Part shown: one piece after another, positions 11,673 to 24,700 of the stretch
How the letters are laid out: every line of letters begins with the position of its first letter
Numbering within the stretch: position 1 is the stretch's first letter
Origin: Drosophila miranda
Taxonomy: Eukaryota; Arthropoda; Insecta; Diptera; Drosophilidae
Assembly: GCF_003369915.1 (NCBI RefSeq)
Contig: NC_046677.1
Span: forward strand, 12,338,001 to 12,402,000
Direction of reading: 5' to 3'
Length of the DNA: 64,000 bases
The notes under the pieces: model-generated
Told to the model about the DNA's origin: nothing
The model's database searches: none
What the model saw: only the letters and a program-made list of their open reading frames with translations
Made by a program: the position numbers and the translations under genes

Positions 11673-14561
11673 CTACAATTCCCTGTCCGGCTTTTGGGTC
11701 GACGCCGTCGTATCGTTCCGACCCTCTTTGGCTAGTTGCCACCGCTTGAACTCCACCATTTGCATGATGCGCACTCGGAGCGGGTTCTCGCGCTTCATCA
11801 CCGCCGCCAGTTTACTGAACTCCAAGTTGTACATAAAGACCACGGGTATGAGTACATCGTCGTTACCATCGCCGGACATGGCAAACATGGGTTGCGTCTC
11901 GCCGGAAGAACCTTGTACATTATCACAGACAATTAAAGCCACAGCGCCAGCCTTTTGCGCCAGTCGTGCCTTGCTGACAAACGTGCAATCGCCTCGCTCG
12001 GCCACCAGAACCTTTCCCTTCGCATCATCGGCATCGTCCTCCTGGTTGAGCTTCTCACTGCAGGCTCTCAATGGTTTGGCCAGGATGACATCGCCCTCGA
12101 CAAACTGCTCGCCAATCAGCTCTGGACTGAAGTGTGAAGGTCCGGCCATAAGGGCAGTCCAGTCCTGTAGCTTCTCATCAGTGGCATAGGCCACTGCCTT
12201 TAAATTTATGGAAATTTGTATTTATACTTCTGATGGATGTATGGATAGTTTACGCACCTGCAGTTGCGCTAGCTGATTCATGCTCTGAATCTTAGTTAGC
12301 TCCAGCATCTCCTGCATAAACTGCAGTCCCATTTCGCCCTCTTCGTGACTCTTGGCCTGTGTTTGAATAGATGGAATATATGGAGAATATATATGATGAT
12401 TCCATCATCAGAGTAAGACCAGGAAAAGGAGGAAGAGGGATCACTTATTAACATTAAACGTAACCAAAACCAAAAAAAGGTAAAAGAAAAATTCTAAACA
12501 GAACGAAAAACTTACATTATAGAAACTATGAAACAGTCGCACCTTGCCTTGGCTGCGGTCCCCTACCGAAACCATGGTGATGCCCATGTCGTAAACAGCT
12601 CGCAAATGATCCGCATTGCTTGCCTGAAAATCCAGGGCGCTGAGTCGCTTGCCACTGATGGTGCGCGGGCACGAGCCCGTAATGAAGTTGCGCAATGGTT
12701 TGCGTACTTTCTCAGGAAAAAGCTTATTGGAACTGGGGCAGGTGCGCATGAAGTCGAGTACATTGTGCTCGTCCGATTGCCGAAAGCCTGTGAATGAATG
12801 GAAGTCTAGTTGATTACTGAATCTTTAAGGAAAGACGGTATCACTCACTAAACGTGGCATTCCCTAGTTGTGCAATCGACAGTGGCAGCAGGTGCGCTTC
12901 CGTAGTGAAGACAAACTCATCCACATTGATGATCAGATCCTGCGGCTCGGAGAACAGCAGAAACAAATACTTAAATGTCTCGGAGAGGACGAACGAGTCC
13001 ATGCGATCTTCGTGCTTGCCCGTTCGCACATCGTTCACAGCCGCATAGCCGCAGGAGACCTTGGCATACTGCTGGAGGGTTTTCAGAGCCCGCTTGCCCA
13101 CCTGCAGGTAGTGATGGTCGCCCGTAGCACGGTACAAAAAGTACGTAGACTCGATGAACTCGGGTCGGAGATGATGTTGGCCCCAATGGATCTGAAAGTC
13201 CACTGTAAATGCTTCCGGGATGAGAGTGTGCATCTGCATAACCTATTTAAAAGATTGAATATATTAAATTTTGTTATACACAATACTTGCAATTGATTGA
13301 CGCACCTGGTAGAGCATCTCGTGGGTCTGTACCGCTGGCTTAAGATCACCGGACAGTACCTGCAGCCCCGGCCAGAATGCCAGCAGCGAGTCCATGAAGT
13401 TTCTGGACTTGGCGTGCGGCCTGTGCATTAACACGTCCAGGAGCATGGGTCCCTCGCTTACGTACTTCATTACGGCATTGTAGTGGCGGTTGAAACGCGC
13501 CAGATACTTGTCGTCGCCCAGCAGGACGTACGATTTGAACAAATACTCGTAGTAGCTATCGATGCCGGCACCCACGCCCGAGTCGCGGCGCACCCAATCG
13601 CCGGAGTGGACATTTAGGACGGTACCCATCAGATCTGAACCGCGGTGGCGCAGCTTCCACAGTGCATCCATTGCGGCATGGGCACGCACCTCGAATATGG
13701 GATCACCCGTGAGTCGCGACAAGGCAGCAAACTCCAGCAGAATCGTGCCTGCACAGGCCGTACATGTTTCCCGCGACTTCTTTAGCATGGGATCCTTCAT
13801 GCCCAGGCGCAGGTTTACCCTGGCATGCGGTATCCCCGTCGATGTATTGAACGCCGGCAGCAGACGATAGCCCAACTCGCGGGCCATCTCCAGCAACTCT
13901 CCCTTGTACCAGTGCATCACATCCACCTGCTTTTGCAGATATTCGGAGAGAATATGAGCCGAGAGGAGGCCTCCCACCATCCGAATGTTTGTCTCGAACA
14001 CCGAGACAATGATGTCGCTGTCGAACTGGACATCACGGATGACCAATTTGACGGCATGCTCGAATTCCGTGAAGTCACCGAGCAGCACCAGGGTATCCAG
14101 AGTATCCACCAGGGTCATGGAAAAGCTACAATACATATAAAGCTGTCTCTCCGTTTCAAGCTCAACTTGCACTGCTTTTCACACTCACTTTCCCAGTATG
14201 TCATCCATGTCGCCCCGTGAAGGTGTCACGCCGCGATAGCGCCCTTTGCAGGAGAGAGGCATCAGCTCGTCGGCTGGATAGGCATTTTCCATATAAGCAC
14301 GATATGCATGATAGAACATGTCGCGGGCCTCTTCCCTGCAGTCAAAAATGGAGTAAGAGTAAAACTAAAGTACTCTCTACTGAGGGCTATCTTATCCACT
14401 TACCTTAGTTCCGTTCTCTCCTTGTGGGACATATTTTGTGTGGGCATGGCGGTGTCACTGCTGATTACACTAGCTACCAGGATAAGTAGGGCCATTAGGA
14501 ATGTGAACACCAGCCGCTGGGCGGAGAAGAATATGGATATGGATATGCCTGGGGGAGACAT
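11673..14561 (-). CDS. Edem2: ER degradation-enhancing alpha-mannosidase-like protein
   Basis: Members of this glycosyl hydrolase 47 family act in the ER lumen, trimming mannose on misfolded glycoproteins or escorting them to ER-associated degradation. The CDS joins, in minus order, 14561-14404, 14335-14189, 14125-13306, 13242-12849, 12787-12516, 12356-12258 and 12197-11673, in frame throughout: 804 residues. A hydrophobic signal or anchor segment lies at about residues 17-35. GH47 hallmarks include LSCKGRYRG, the [14 protein letters not shown] stretch, [30 protein letters not shown] and [10 protein letters not shown], where the Thr normally binds calcium. The last exon encodes a protease-associated (PA) domain ([18 protein letters not shown]...ALIVCDN) followed by a polar tail. 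A PA domain is the EDEM3-type layout; the fly gene carrying it is, as I recall, Edem2. The gene is divergent from okr. Confidence 0.92.
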
Positions 14562-15668
14562 TGTGCTGCAGTGGATGTGCTGCAGTAGATGTGCTGGAAT
14601 AGTTGCCCAGGTTAGCTCAAGGGAAGGCGTTCAATTTGGGTTTCGGCAGCCAGAGTTGCCGCTGATGCCGTTGCCTTCGTCGTCGCCGTTGTGACGTTGA
14701 CCTTCACTTTGAACGTGTTGTTATAATTATTTCGTGTGCGTCGCGACGTCTGCTCTCTCAAAGTCGTTTTTGTTGACTTCTCTTTGGGGCCCGTGGTCCG
14801 CTTGCTTTAACTTTAAAACAAGCCACTGCAAGTTAATTGAAACTGTAAGTTAATCAGTGGCTGCCATCACAAAAACGAAACTTACCAAATAATTTTGATT
14901 CCTAACGCGGCAACAAATGCTGCTTCCACTTGTCCGAAACGACGACCTAATTTTTCAATTCCGCTTTTATAGTATATTGCGTTTTGTGACGAAAACAATT
15001 AGTCTCACTCTTCCCTGCACTTGTGCGATGGCGACTCGTTCACCAGCAGCACCTGCATTTTTTTCCCAGTGCGTCAGCCTACCGAAAACTGATCCGAATA
15101 TGTAGTTTATTTTTGTATTTTTTTATTTGCTCCAATAACAAAACACCACGACTGCAGCGACACGATGAATTTTCTACTACTGCTGTGTCCGAGCCGATTA
15201 TTTCTTTATGCGGCGGTGATATGAAATTTATGGTGTGCAAAGATTGGCTTGAAATGCGCCTCGCTGGCAATTACTTAATGTTTCTTATCAAATATTGCAA
15301 TATTTTCTTCTTGATTCCGCATAAATGAAACGTAATAAAACGTAAGAGAAAAATCGTTCAAATTGCTCAATTTCTTTATTCCGTTGAATAATGCTGCCTA
15401 TCTAAAACCCTTAGTTCTGCCCACATAATTTTATCCGATTGATGAATCAATTTTCTATCTGATTGACTACCTTTAAATACTCTCTTTTATTGTATAGTGT
15501 AGAAAACAAGGTTTAAAAAAAAAGGTCAACAAAAAACAGTGGCAACGTAAGTGAGTATGGTTTTATGAACTGGCTCATCGTACTGCATTTTTAGTGCTAC
15601 ATGTAAAATTTTAACTATCGATATTATCAGCTGTTCTGTTCGCGCCGCTTTCTTTAAAATCTCTGAAA
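14562..15668. promoter_or_regulatory. Divergent promoter region, Edem2 / okr
   Basis: About 1.1 kb lies between the Edem2 start and the okr start. An exact DRE octamer TATCGATA sits 46 bp before the okr ATG (annotated separately). Short plus-strand open frames at 14.9-15.3 kb have no domain features. The Edem2-proximal half is relatively GC-rich and probably holds its 5' UTR. I could not place start sites. Confidence 0.45.
15616..15623. promoter_or_regulatory. DRE (DREF-binding) octamer upstream of okr
   Basis: The exact palindromic core TATCGATA lies 46 bp upstream of the okr ATG. DREF sites are typical of fly genes for replication, repair and growth, so the position fits a Rad54 promoter. 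Binding is inferred from the sequence only. Confidence 0.6.
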
Positions 15669-18306
15669 ATGGTAATTATGATTTAAGTTAATTAATTAAA
15701 TCCCTTTTTGACTCGTTTTCAATTGCAGCGTCGCAGCCTGGCTCCCAGCCAACGAGGGGGACAACGACTTTCGTCTCGAAATGATTTCACGCCACCACTG
15801 CTCAAGAAAAACAAACGTGCTTGCCAACAGGATCTGGAACAGGAGCGACTTCGCCAGTCCGCGTTACGGGATGCCACCAACACATCGGACTTACCACTGC
15901 CCATACGTTTCACAGCCAATACCGAGTATGAGATGGCCATTGCCAAAGTGCTGGCGAGGAAATTCAAGGTCCCCATTGACAACTATGTTCCGGACTACGG
16001 CGGGAATCGTACTCTCGGCGTGCGTCGTCGCGTCGTGCGACGTCCCCTGCACGACCCTTTGGCCTGTAATGCCTTGGTTCTGTACCATGCACCCAACTAC
16101 ACGGACCACGAACGGATGTCGATGGAGCCTTCATCAGTTCTGGTACATGTCGTGGTGGATCCCCTCCTGAGCAACATTCTGCGTCCCCATCAGCGCGAGG
16201 GAGTCCGCTTCATGTACGAGTGTGTGGAGGGAAAGCGGGGAAACTTCAATGGCTGCATAATGGCCGATGAAATGGGCCTGGGCAAGACCCTCCAGTGCGT
16301 GGCCCTGGTGTGGACCCTTCTGAAACAAAGCGCCGATTGCAAACCCACGATCAACAAGTGCATCATTGTCTCGCCCTCGTCGCTGGTAAAGAACTGGGAG
16401 AAGGAATTCACCAAATGGCTACACGGCCGAATGCACTGCCTGGCCATGGAAGGAGGCTCCAAGGAGAATACTGTGCGAGCCCTCGAACAGTTCTCCATGA
16501 ATGCCTCCACGCGTCTCGGAACGCCTGTACTGCTCATCAGCTACGAAACCTTCAGAATCTACGCAGAGATCCTCTGCAAGTACGAGGTGGGCATGGTCAT
16601 CTGCGACGAGGGCCATCGGCTGAAGAACAGCGACAACCTCACCTACCAGGCCTTGATGGGCCTCAAGACAAAGCGGCGCGTCCTGCTCTCTGGCACGCCC
16701 ATACAGAACGATCTCACGGAGTACTTCAGTTTGGTTAACTTTGTCAATCCGGAGATGCTGGGCACGGCAGCGGACTTCAAGCGTAACTTTGAGAACTGCA
16801 TTCTGCGGGGCCAGAACGCCGACTCCACGGACAAGGAACGAGATCGGGCCTTAGAGAAAACCCAAGAGCTGATCAAGCTTGTGGATCAGTGCATCATCCG
16901 TCGAACCAACCAAATACTCACCAAATACCTGCCCGTCAAGTTTGAGATGGTTATCTGTGCCAAACTGACGCCCATCCAGCTACAGCTCTATACGAATTTT
17001 CTTAAATCAGATCAAGTTCGTCGCAGTTTAGCGGGTAAAAATAGTAAGCTCTGTAGTTGTTTCACTTTAATCTCCCCACTTTCCTCATAGACTGCAAGGA
17101 GAAAGCATCTCTCACGGCTTTGGCAGACATCACAACCCTCAAGAAATTGTGCAGCCACCCAAATCTGATTTGCGAAAAAATTGCAGCAGGGGAAAAGGGC
17201 TTTGAGAACTCGCAGAATATACTGCCCATCAATTACAATCCCAAGTATGATATTGCTGGTGTTTATATGGGCTGGCTAATGACTTAGTTTTCCATTACCA
17301 TTCACAGAGGAGAGATCAACCCAGAGCTGAGTGGAAAATTCAAGCTACTCGACTTTATGCTGGCCGCTATACGAGCCCATGGCAACGACAAGGTGGTCCT
17401 CATTTCAAACTATACACAGACTCTGGACCTTTTCGAGCAACTGGCACGCAAGCGAAAGTATGGATTTGTGCGCCTAGACGGCACGATGTCCATCAAGAAG
17501 CGCTCGAAAGTTGTGGACAGATTCAATGACCCGGAATCGGACTGTTTCCTCTTCATGCTGAGCAGCAAGGCGGGAGGCTGTGGATTGAATTTGATAGGAG
17601 CCAATCGCCTGTTCATGTTCGATCCGGACTGGAATCCGGCCAACGATGAGCAGGCTATGGCCAGAGTGTGGCGTGATGGCCAGAAGAAGCCCTGTTACAT
17701 CTATCGTCTTGTGGCGGTACGTTTGTGAAATATGCAATTATCTAACGATAACTGATAACTGATGAAATTACAGAGCGGTTCCATTGAGGAGAAAATTCTG
17801 CAGAGGCAGACCCACAAGAAATCCCTGTCTAGCACGATCATTGACAACAATGAGTCTGCCGAGAAGCATTTCACGCGTGACGATCTCAAGGATTTGTTTA
17901 GTTTTGATCCAGATATCCTATCCGATACGCACGACAAGTGAGTAGGACGAAGGAATTCTTAGTTCTTTTTAATGGCACGATCCATTTGTGTAGGCTCAAG
18001 TGCAAGCGCTGTGTTCAGAATGTCCAAATGAAGCCGCCGCCGGATGACACGGACTGCACCTCGCATTTGTCACAGTGGTACCATTGCTCCAATAATCGTG
18101 GCCTGCCAGACAACATACTCGCCCAAGCCTGGACGGACAGTAAATGTGTCTCCTTTGTGTTTCATCATCGATCTCAGTCTCAGAAAATCGAAGCGACACC
18201 TGCGACGGAAACGTTAGTGGAGGAGAAGCTTGAGCCCGAACGGCGAAAGCGGCCAGCCATGCCCCTGAGCGATGACAGTGCGGATGAGGACTTTCAAGGT
18301 TTCTAG
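15669..18306 (+). CDS. okr: Rad54 homologue, SNF2-family DNA translocase of homologous recombination
   Basis: Rad54 is a dsDNA-dependent ATPase that works with Rad51 in strand invasion, needed for meiotic and mitotic double-strand break repair. The CDS joins 15669-15671, 15729-17034, 17091-17244, 17308-17716, 17774-17937 and 17994-18306: 782 residues, close to the family's length. The first coding exon is just the ATG, spliced to CGT CGC to give MRRSLAPSQ, the known okra N-terminus. SNF2 motifs are clear: DEMGLGKT (motif I, about residue 180), DEGHRLKN (motif II, with the Rad54-type Gly), LSGTPIQND, and in the C-terminal lobe [11 protein letters not shown] and RVWRDGQ. The tail carries the conserved KCKRCVQN...[10 protein letters not shown] segment. 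Every intron is 56-64 nt with GT-AG ends and the phases sum correctly. It faces Bem46 tail to tail. Confidence 0.97.
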
Positions 18307-18862
18307 CGATTGTTTCACGTTTATTTGTTTCTCTCAATCAAACATGATTAATGTTTGCTGTAGGCTAAAGTTAACCCGAAAATGTTCTCTTCCCCTCGTT
18401 CTTAACAATTAAATTATTACAATTACAATAGTTTAACATTAAAAAAAGTGGAACTGCCGCAAAATTTAAACGTGCTAGGGATAAACCATCAGTCAGGAAA
18501 ATTTGTGTTGTTGTTTTGTTTAAATACTGATTCTTTTACAATGCTACCAATACCAAAAATGTACATTTATTTTGCGAGCAAAGTATTTTGGAAAACTGAA
18601 TTTTATCTATAGATGGATGGTAGTCTTTTCTATCGCGAAAGGAATCATTTCTGTAAGCAACCATTGCTAGCACGTTCTCACGTATTCTCTGCCTCCTCCC
18701 CTTCGAATGGAGCAAAATACAACATAGATTAAAGCAAAGTTTAGATTAAAATCTTGTTATATAAAGTTATATACTATATAGTTGATGTATAAGTAATAAA
18801 CCATTCGCAGTGCTAACACAGTCAATAGAACACGTGGTTTGTATGCCGAGAGGCTAAGGAGC
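18307..18862. other. Convergent 3' region between okr and Bem46
   Basis: This 556 bp AT-rich gap separates the stop codons of two convergent genes and must hold both 3' ends. No open frame or RNA gene is visible. AATTAAATTATT (18409-18420) and GTAATAAACC (18793-18802) are possible cleavage-site elements. Confidence 0.4.
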
Positions 18863-20139
18863 CTAAACATCAATGATCTTATGCTCCAGCTCGACCCAGA
18901 CATTGCTCTTCTCAGGCGGTTTCTGCAGTGGCAGTGGCGCCTGTTGTAGCTCGGCCAAGAATTGTTCTATTGCTTGGTAGTACCTGAAATTGAAAGCAAT
19001 GAAACAATTAATCAAATAGAATTAAAGGATTAGATTCGCTCCAGCCGCTACATACCCATCCACTATCCAGGTGTCGTTGTGCGAACCCCCGGGGAACTCA
19101 AGCAGACGCTTCAGCTCACTACCACATTTGGTATACAAGGCACGCATCATACGCGGTGGCACTAGGATATCCGCAAGGCCCGATATGAACAGAAATGGAA
19201 CCGAACTCTTGCTGATCTTATTCAGAGAATGATACTATATACGGAAGGAGTAACAATTGAGAAAGGGGTGAACATTTTAGAACTAAAAAAGAGAGCTCAC
19301 CTTATTCTTATAGAGTAGATTTGGTATATACTTCACAGACGGATGCACCAGCTCCACAGCCATTTCGGGTATGCTGCTGAACGTGTTCTCCACAATGGCG
19401 CACATCAGCTTCTGGCCGTAGACGGCATCGGCGGCCACATCGACGACGACGGCGCCCCCAAGAGACCGCCCAAACAGGATCAGTTGAGAGTGATCCAGAT
19501 CATGGCGTGTGTGGAGATAGTCAATGGCAGATCGAGCATCTGTGACCAAGCCGCGTTCCGTGGGTACGCCAGTGGACAGGCCATAGCCCCGATATTCCAC
19601 CATCAGAATATTGCAATGAAGATGATGATAAATGCCCCAAACCTTAAATAAGAGGAGATGAACGGAAGTCTATATGAGTGCGAGAATCAACTTACATTTT
19701 GCATGCGATGCCCCATGTTACCAGCATTGCCATGGAAGTAAAGCAATGTTGGCACCGATTTGCAACGCTCCTCCGGTTGGCTTATCCAAAAGGCATGCAA
19801 CGTAACACCGTCGGGCGTGTTGATGCTGACTGTAATGTGTGGCAAGTTGTGCATGGTCGGAATGGGTATGTAAATGCGAGAGTTGGTAGGTAGGTCAGGA
19901 TGGTACAGCAGCAGGTCTTGGGCGTAGTAGAATATTACTGCAACAAAACAACTGTTAGTGGATGATGTTCGCTTTAAATTAATTGCATATTTATACTCAC
20001 ACAGTAGAATAGAAGCAAACAGCAAAAAAGTCATGTAACCCCCGTAAAAGTAGTAGAATATAAAGCATAACAAGAACCCTGCGACTATTCCGACACCCAC
20101 GCCTCGAGACTTGGGCAGAGCTATGCCCACTTCTTTCAT
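18863..20139 (-). CDS. Bem46: Bem46/ABHD13-type alpha/beta hydrolase
   Basis: This is a membrane-anchored serine hydrolase of the ABHD13/Bem46 family; the physiological substrate is poorly known. The CDS joins, in minus order, 20139-20001, 19937-19696, 19642-19301, 19234-19056 and 18983-18863, in frame: 340 residues, matching the family's usual 337-340. The N-terminus has a hydrophobic stretch at about residues 14-46 (GIVAGFLLCFIFYYFYGG and FLLFASILLLIFYYAQD), interpreted as membrane anchor. The fold's landmarks follow: the oxyanion-loop segment YFHGNAGNMGHR, the YRGYGLS turn, the nucleophile elbow GRSLGG, an Asp in SGLADILVPP and the final His in GGSHNDTW. The gene is divergent from Chd1 and convergent with okr. 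Symbol assigned from memory of the fly orthologue. Confidence 0.9.
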
Positions 20140-21757
20140 ATTGCGTTTTTATCCAGATATGCTAAATGTCACAATGTCATGTCACACGGTAACCTGGAAA
20201 TTAACGATAAAGAAATTAATTTATTAATTAAATACAAATAACACAGCTGACTGGCACTCTAATATACATCGATATATCGATGCGTTATGCGATAGCTTAT
20301 CGAAAATAGTTTTGAATTCCAGGGCTTCTATATATACATGGCCAACATAATTTGTACGATAGTTTTAAAGTCGATATTCTCCCAAAACATTTTTTTCTAA
20401 TTTCCAATTATGCCTGAGAGTATTATATTCTCTTATAACATGTATGTTATATCCAGTGATTTTACCAATAAAATTTGGTTGCAATGAATCATTTGCAGCT
20501 GTTACACCTGTCTTGGTTCCCTATGGGCAACGCCGGCTAGCTGTCGATCCCAGGGCTGAGTAGTTCCCCTTGCCCACATACGACTTCTTCCGGTACGGGA
20601 GCGAAGACTCCACCGGGACCCTTCTCGTGTACGTTAAGTTAATTAAATCACTAATGAATGCAATAAAGGACAACACGAGAAACAAAATTACATTAAATGT
20701 GGAAGGTATTTTTCAAGTGAATTGTGTCTTTTTTTTGCATGTTTGAATTGGCGGCGTGGGCGATCTCTGGCCGTGGCTGGTCAGCCCTAAATCTATATAT
20801 GTATGTTCGTGTCGGCCTTAACCGGGTGTATCGGTGTGTGTGTATGTTTAGCGTTCAACCTTCTGGCCCGGTTTCGGTGGCTTTATTCCGGGCCGGCCTA
20901 TTTGAGTGGCCTTCTTTTTTCCTGTACTCACTTCCAAATTTCGGTTTTAACCACAAAATCCGCGGGGCTCAGTCGACGTTTGCTTGCGTCCACGCTCTTC
21001 GATTTCTATAATTCACTTCACGTTTTCAAATAATTTTTACGTTTCACATTTTCTAATATCTCCAGTAACGGCTCTAGCTCCACCAGATGTCACAATACAC
21101 AGACGAGCCTCGCTGGACTTTCGCTAGATGGCGCGTCGCCCTCAGCCCTGGCCAACTATCAATCAGGAGGGACTGGAACAAATAAATCATTTGCAGCTTG
21201 ATCATAATCAGCAATAAATGCCTCTGCAGAAGTGGAGGAAAATATCGCGATACTATAATCACTAGATAGTATAGCTGTAAATTAATTTAATTGAACTTTA
21301 TGCGATAAATTCTATACGATATGCATGCAACTTTGAAATTGCAATTTTGCCAGCCCTTAAAGCAAAATGGCGAATTTTTGAAATTTATTCAGCAATCGGC
21401 TAAAAATATATGTTTAGTCCTGAGAGTTCTAGTAATTAGTAATATTACTAGTAATAATAGACCGAATATAAAAACTGATCTATCTAAAAATCAAATTATC
21501 GGTATATTTCGTGATATCTCTTAGGCTGAGGACGATACACCATATCGATAAGTCTGTTTGCCAGCCCTTAAAACAAAATGGCGTAAGAAAGAAAGACGAA
21601 GACGACGTGATATTTTGTGTGTTGAAAAAACTGCATTTAAGAACAAGTGGCTTGTTTCAAGGACCACATAAACATTTTCCCAGCTAACGTATGAAAGTGT
21701 ATTGCATGTATTTAATGAGCTCTACACGGAAACTCTGTGTCCTACCACAAAAATATA
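20140..21757. promoter_or_regulatory. Divergent upstream region, Bem46 / Chd1
   Basis: The 1.6 kb between these starts holds ATCGATATATCGAT (20268-20281), a palindromic pair of DRE-like cores about 130 bp before the Bem46 ATG, and an exact TATCGATA at 21543 before Chd1. In between, 20.50-21.15 kb is more GC-rich than ordinary intergenic DNA. On the minus strand it looks exon-like, with a GTGAGTAC donor near 20929 and an open tail near 20520-20620. I could not make a gene of it. Confidence 0.45.
21543..21550. promoter_or_regulatory. DRE octamer upstream of Chd1
   Basis: An exact TATCGATA lies 208 bp before the Chd1 ATG, next to the short sequence TTTGCCAGCCCTTAAA that also occurs near 21347. 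The distance suits a core promoter or 5' UTR position. Inference from motif only. Confidence 0.5.
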
Positions 21758-24700
21758 ATGAGCCAGGTAAGTAGGCCTTGAAAAAGTAGTGACAGTGAAC
21801 GTCGGTGTGTGTTTGAAAAGTGGGAAATAAAAATATGGATTTGGTATGTTTTTCTCAGCAAGGCGGGTTAAATCAGTGTCAATCCGGTCGCCTAGTGAGT
21901 ATTAACAAAAAAAAAGCTTTGAAATATATGCTCCGTGCTGTGGGTGTGGCTACACGCCTAGCCTGGGAGACAGCCCCCGTGGGAGCCCCTCGTTCCGAGA
22001 CACCCTCACTTTACTGGCGATTTGTGTAGCTGCAAGTGGGGCATTTGGGTAAAATGCAGTTTTTAACCATTATACCGATAATGTTTCACAGTTTTGACAA
22101 TGCCAAACCATCCTCGGGGCCTTGACGTGGCAGTGAGAGTGGAATTTAAGCGAATCCATTGGGTACCCATTTTCGCAAATTTTGTTTAAATTTGACCATT
22201 TCGGTTTGTTTTAATCGAATCCGGCTATGAAAATCCTTCAAAATGTGTACATTTTATTGTTTTTCGCTGTAAATTTAAAATTTTCATCGATTACGTAATC
22301 AAAAATTCTTGGGTGCAAAGTTTTCCCAACTGGATTTCCGACCATATTCCTTGGGTTTTTAGCCCGCCAAATAGTAGCCGGTAAACAAAATCCTTGCATT
22401 TTTCTCGAATTCGATCGGAAAATTGATTGTAAACGCTTTTTACTGGAATAAAACCACTTTGTCGGTCATTTTGGAGGTTTCTTTTGCGAAAGATCGCGCC
22501 AGGAGACCCAAAACCCGTTAGTTTTAAAGGATTTCCGCATTCTTCCTCCCAGGACTATTTTGTGTTGGTGACTGTCGCGTTTTTGCTGTGAATTACTCTC
22601 AAGATTTCTTCTTAAGCCTTCAAGGAACCCTCACTGTTTGTTGCTATTTTTACTGCATTTCTTTAAAATCGCCCGTCTGGGCATTCTGAAGATTTCTGGA
22701 CAGGATTAGCCCTATTAAAGCAAGTAGAATGCCTTATAACCGACCTGTGTTCACACGGTTTCGGCTAGATTTAGGCTATATCTAGCTGGATAAACAACAA
22801 TTCTTAAGAACTGTATGCAGTTTTGATACTTATTTGCCATTCCAAGCTTGGGGCCAAGATCTGGAGAGGATTTGGTGGTCAGAAGAGCGCAAGTTGGACT
22901 TTGAACTGTAGCTGGAGAGCGGGCTACGGACTAGAAGTGGAGTCTGATGTGCACCTTGCGAACTTCTAATTGATTAATGTGCAATTTTTAAGGAAATTCA
23001 ACTGGCCAGAGGAGTTCTGGGCAGGATTAGCGGTGGTAATCACTTCCTAGTCTGCGGTTCCTTAAGACTTTGCTTGAAAGTTATCTGAATGTGTCGTGTC
23101 TGTTGATTTTTTAATTATTTTGGGCTCTGTTCCTGCTTGTTTTTAGGCACTCAATGAATCGGCGAATAGTATTGGCTCAGACGAACAAGATGACACACGT
23201 GATGAGGCAAACGGCACGGATAACAGTGGCAGTGGCAGCGGCAGTGGCTCCTCCGGATCCGACTCTGATTCGGATAGTTCGTCGGGAAATTCCAGCGATG
23301 GACGAAGCTCTCCGGAGCCGAATGTCAAACCATCAAGCACATCGGTGGCGGGTTTTCCACCAACAGCAGCAGCTGCACAGGCGGACAGTAAAACGAATGG
23401 CTTCACAGATGATCAGGAGGAGAGTTCCAGTGGCGGATCAAGTGGCAGCGACTCCGATTCGGAGTCGGAGGAAACCAGAGCAGGAGCAGACCATACAGCA
23501 ACAGGCGGCAAGCTCAGCGCGAACACGAGCACGAGCACCACCAACAGCAGCAGCAGTTCATCAAAGCAGCAGCAGGACGAGGAGGAAGACGAAGATGACG
23601 ACGACGATGACGACAAAGAGACTGAAACTGTACAGCAACAGAAGGAGCAAGAGCCGGCGGCTGACAGTGAAGCCTCCGCCGATGATGATGCCAGTGATAG
23701 TTCTCCAAATGCATCACCCACATCCTCAAGCAGCAGCAGCGTAAGTCGGGGCTCGCACACACAGAATGTTCCTTCTGCAGTTTCTTGAATATTTCTTTTG
23801 GGCTTAATCCGCACAGGAGGATGAGGAGGAGGACTATAGACCCAAACGAACGCGCCAGGCGCGCAAGCCCCCAACCGCCGCACCCGATAAATCGAAGCGA
23901 GCGCCGCCACACAAGAAGAAAAAGAAAACGTACGATTTTTCCTGGATTCGGGCTCTATTTTGGGAGCCCTTTTTGTAATACTCTTGTTTGTCCTTTTAGC
24001 TGGGACTCGGACGAAAGCGATGAGAGCGACGAGAGCGATGAAGAGTCATCCGCCCCTAAGCGCAAGCCGGCGCCAGCCACTACCTCTAGGAATAAACCAG
24101 TGCCACAGCAGCAACAGCGACGTCGGGTGAAGTCCTTTAGCTCCGATGACAGCGACGATGATGATGCCAGCAAGCGGTACAATAATTTGCAGTTGCATTC
24201 TTTGCAGCATTTTATTAAATGCTTCCTTCTTTTGTGCAGCTGCGCCACGCGTAGGACAGGAGCCGCGGTAAGCTACAAGGAGGCATCTGAAGATGAGGCC
24301 ACGGACTCGGAGGATCTGCTGGAGTGCGAATACGACGAGATCCAGGCGGCGGCATCGGCGGCCGCTGCCGTGGAGGACGAGAAATGTGAGACCATCGAGC
24401 GGATCCTGGCACAGCGGATGGGCAGAAGGGGCTGTACGGGCAATAAGACCACGATATATGCCATCGAAGATCCCCATGCGAAAGTGGAAGAGGTGGAAAA
24501 GGTGGCAGAGGCGGAGGAAGATGTACCAAAAGAGGAGGAGGAGCAATATCTGATCAAGTGGAAGGGCTGGTCGTATATCCACAACACATGGGAGTCAGAG
24601 CGTACGCTGCGCGACATGAAGGCCAAGGGCATGAAGAAGTTGGACAACTTCATCAAGAAGGAACAGGAGACTGCCTACTGGCGCCGCTATGCGGGCCCCG

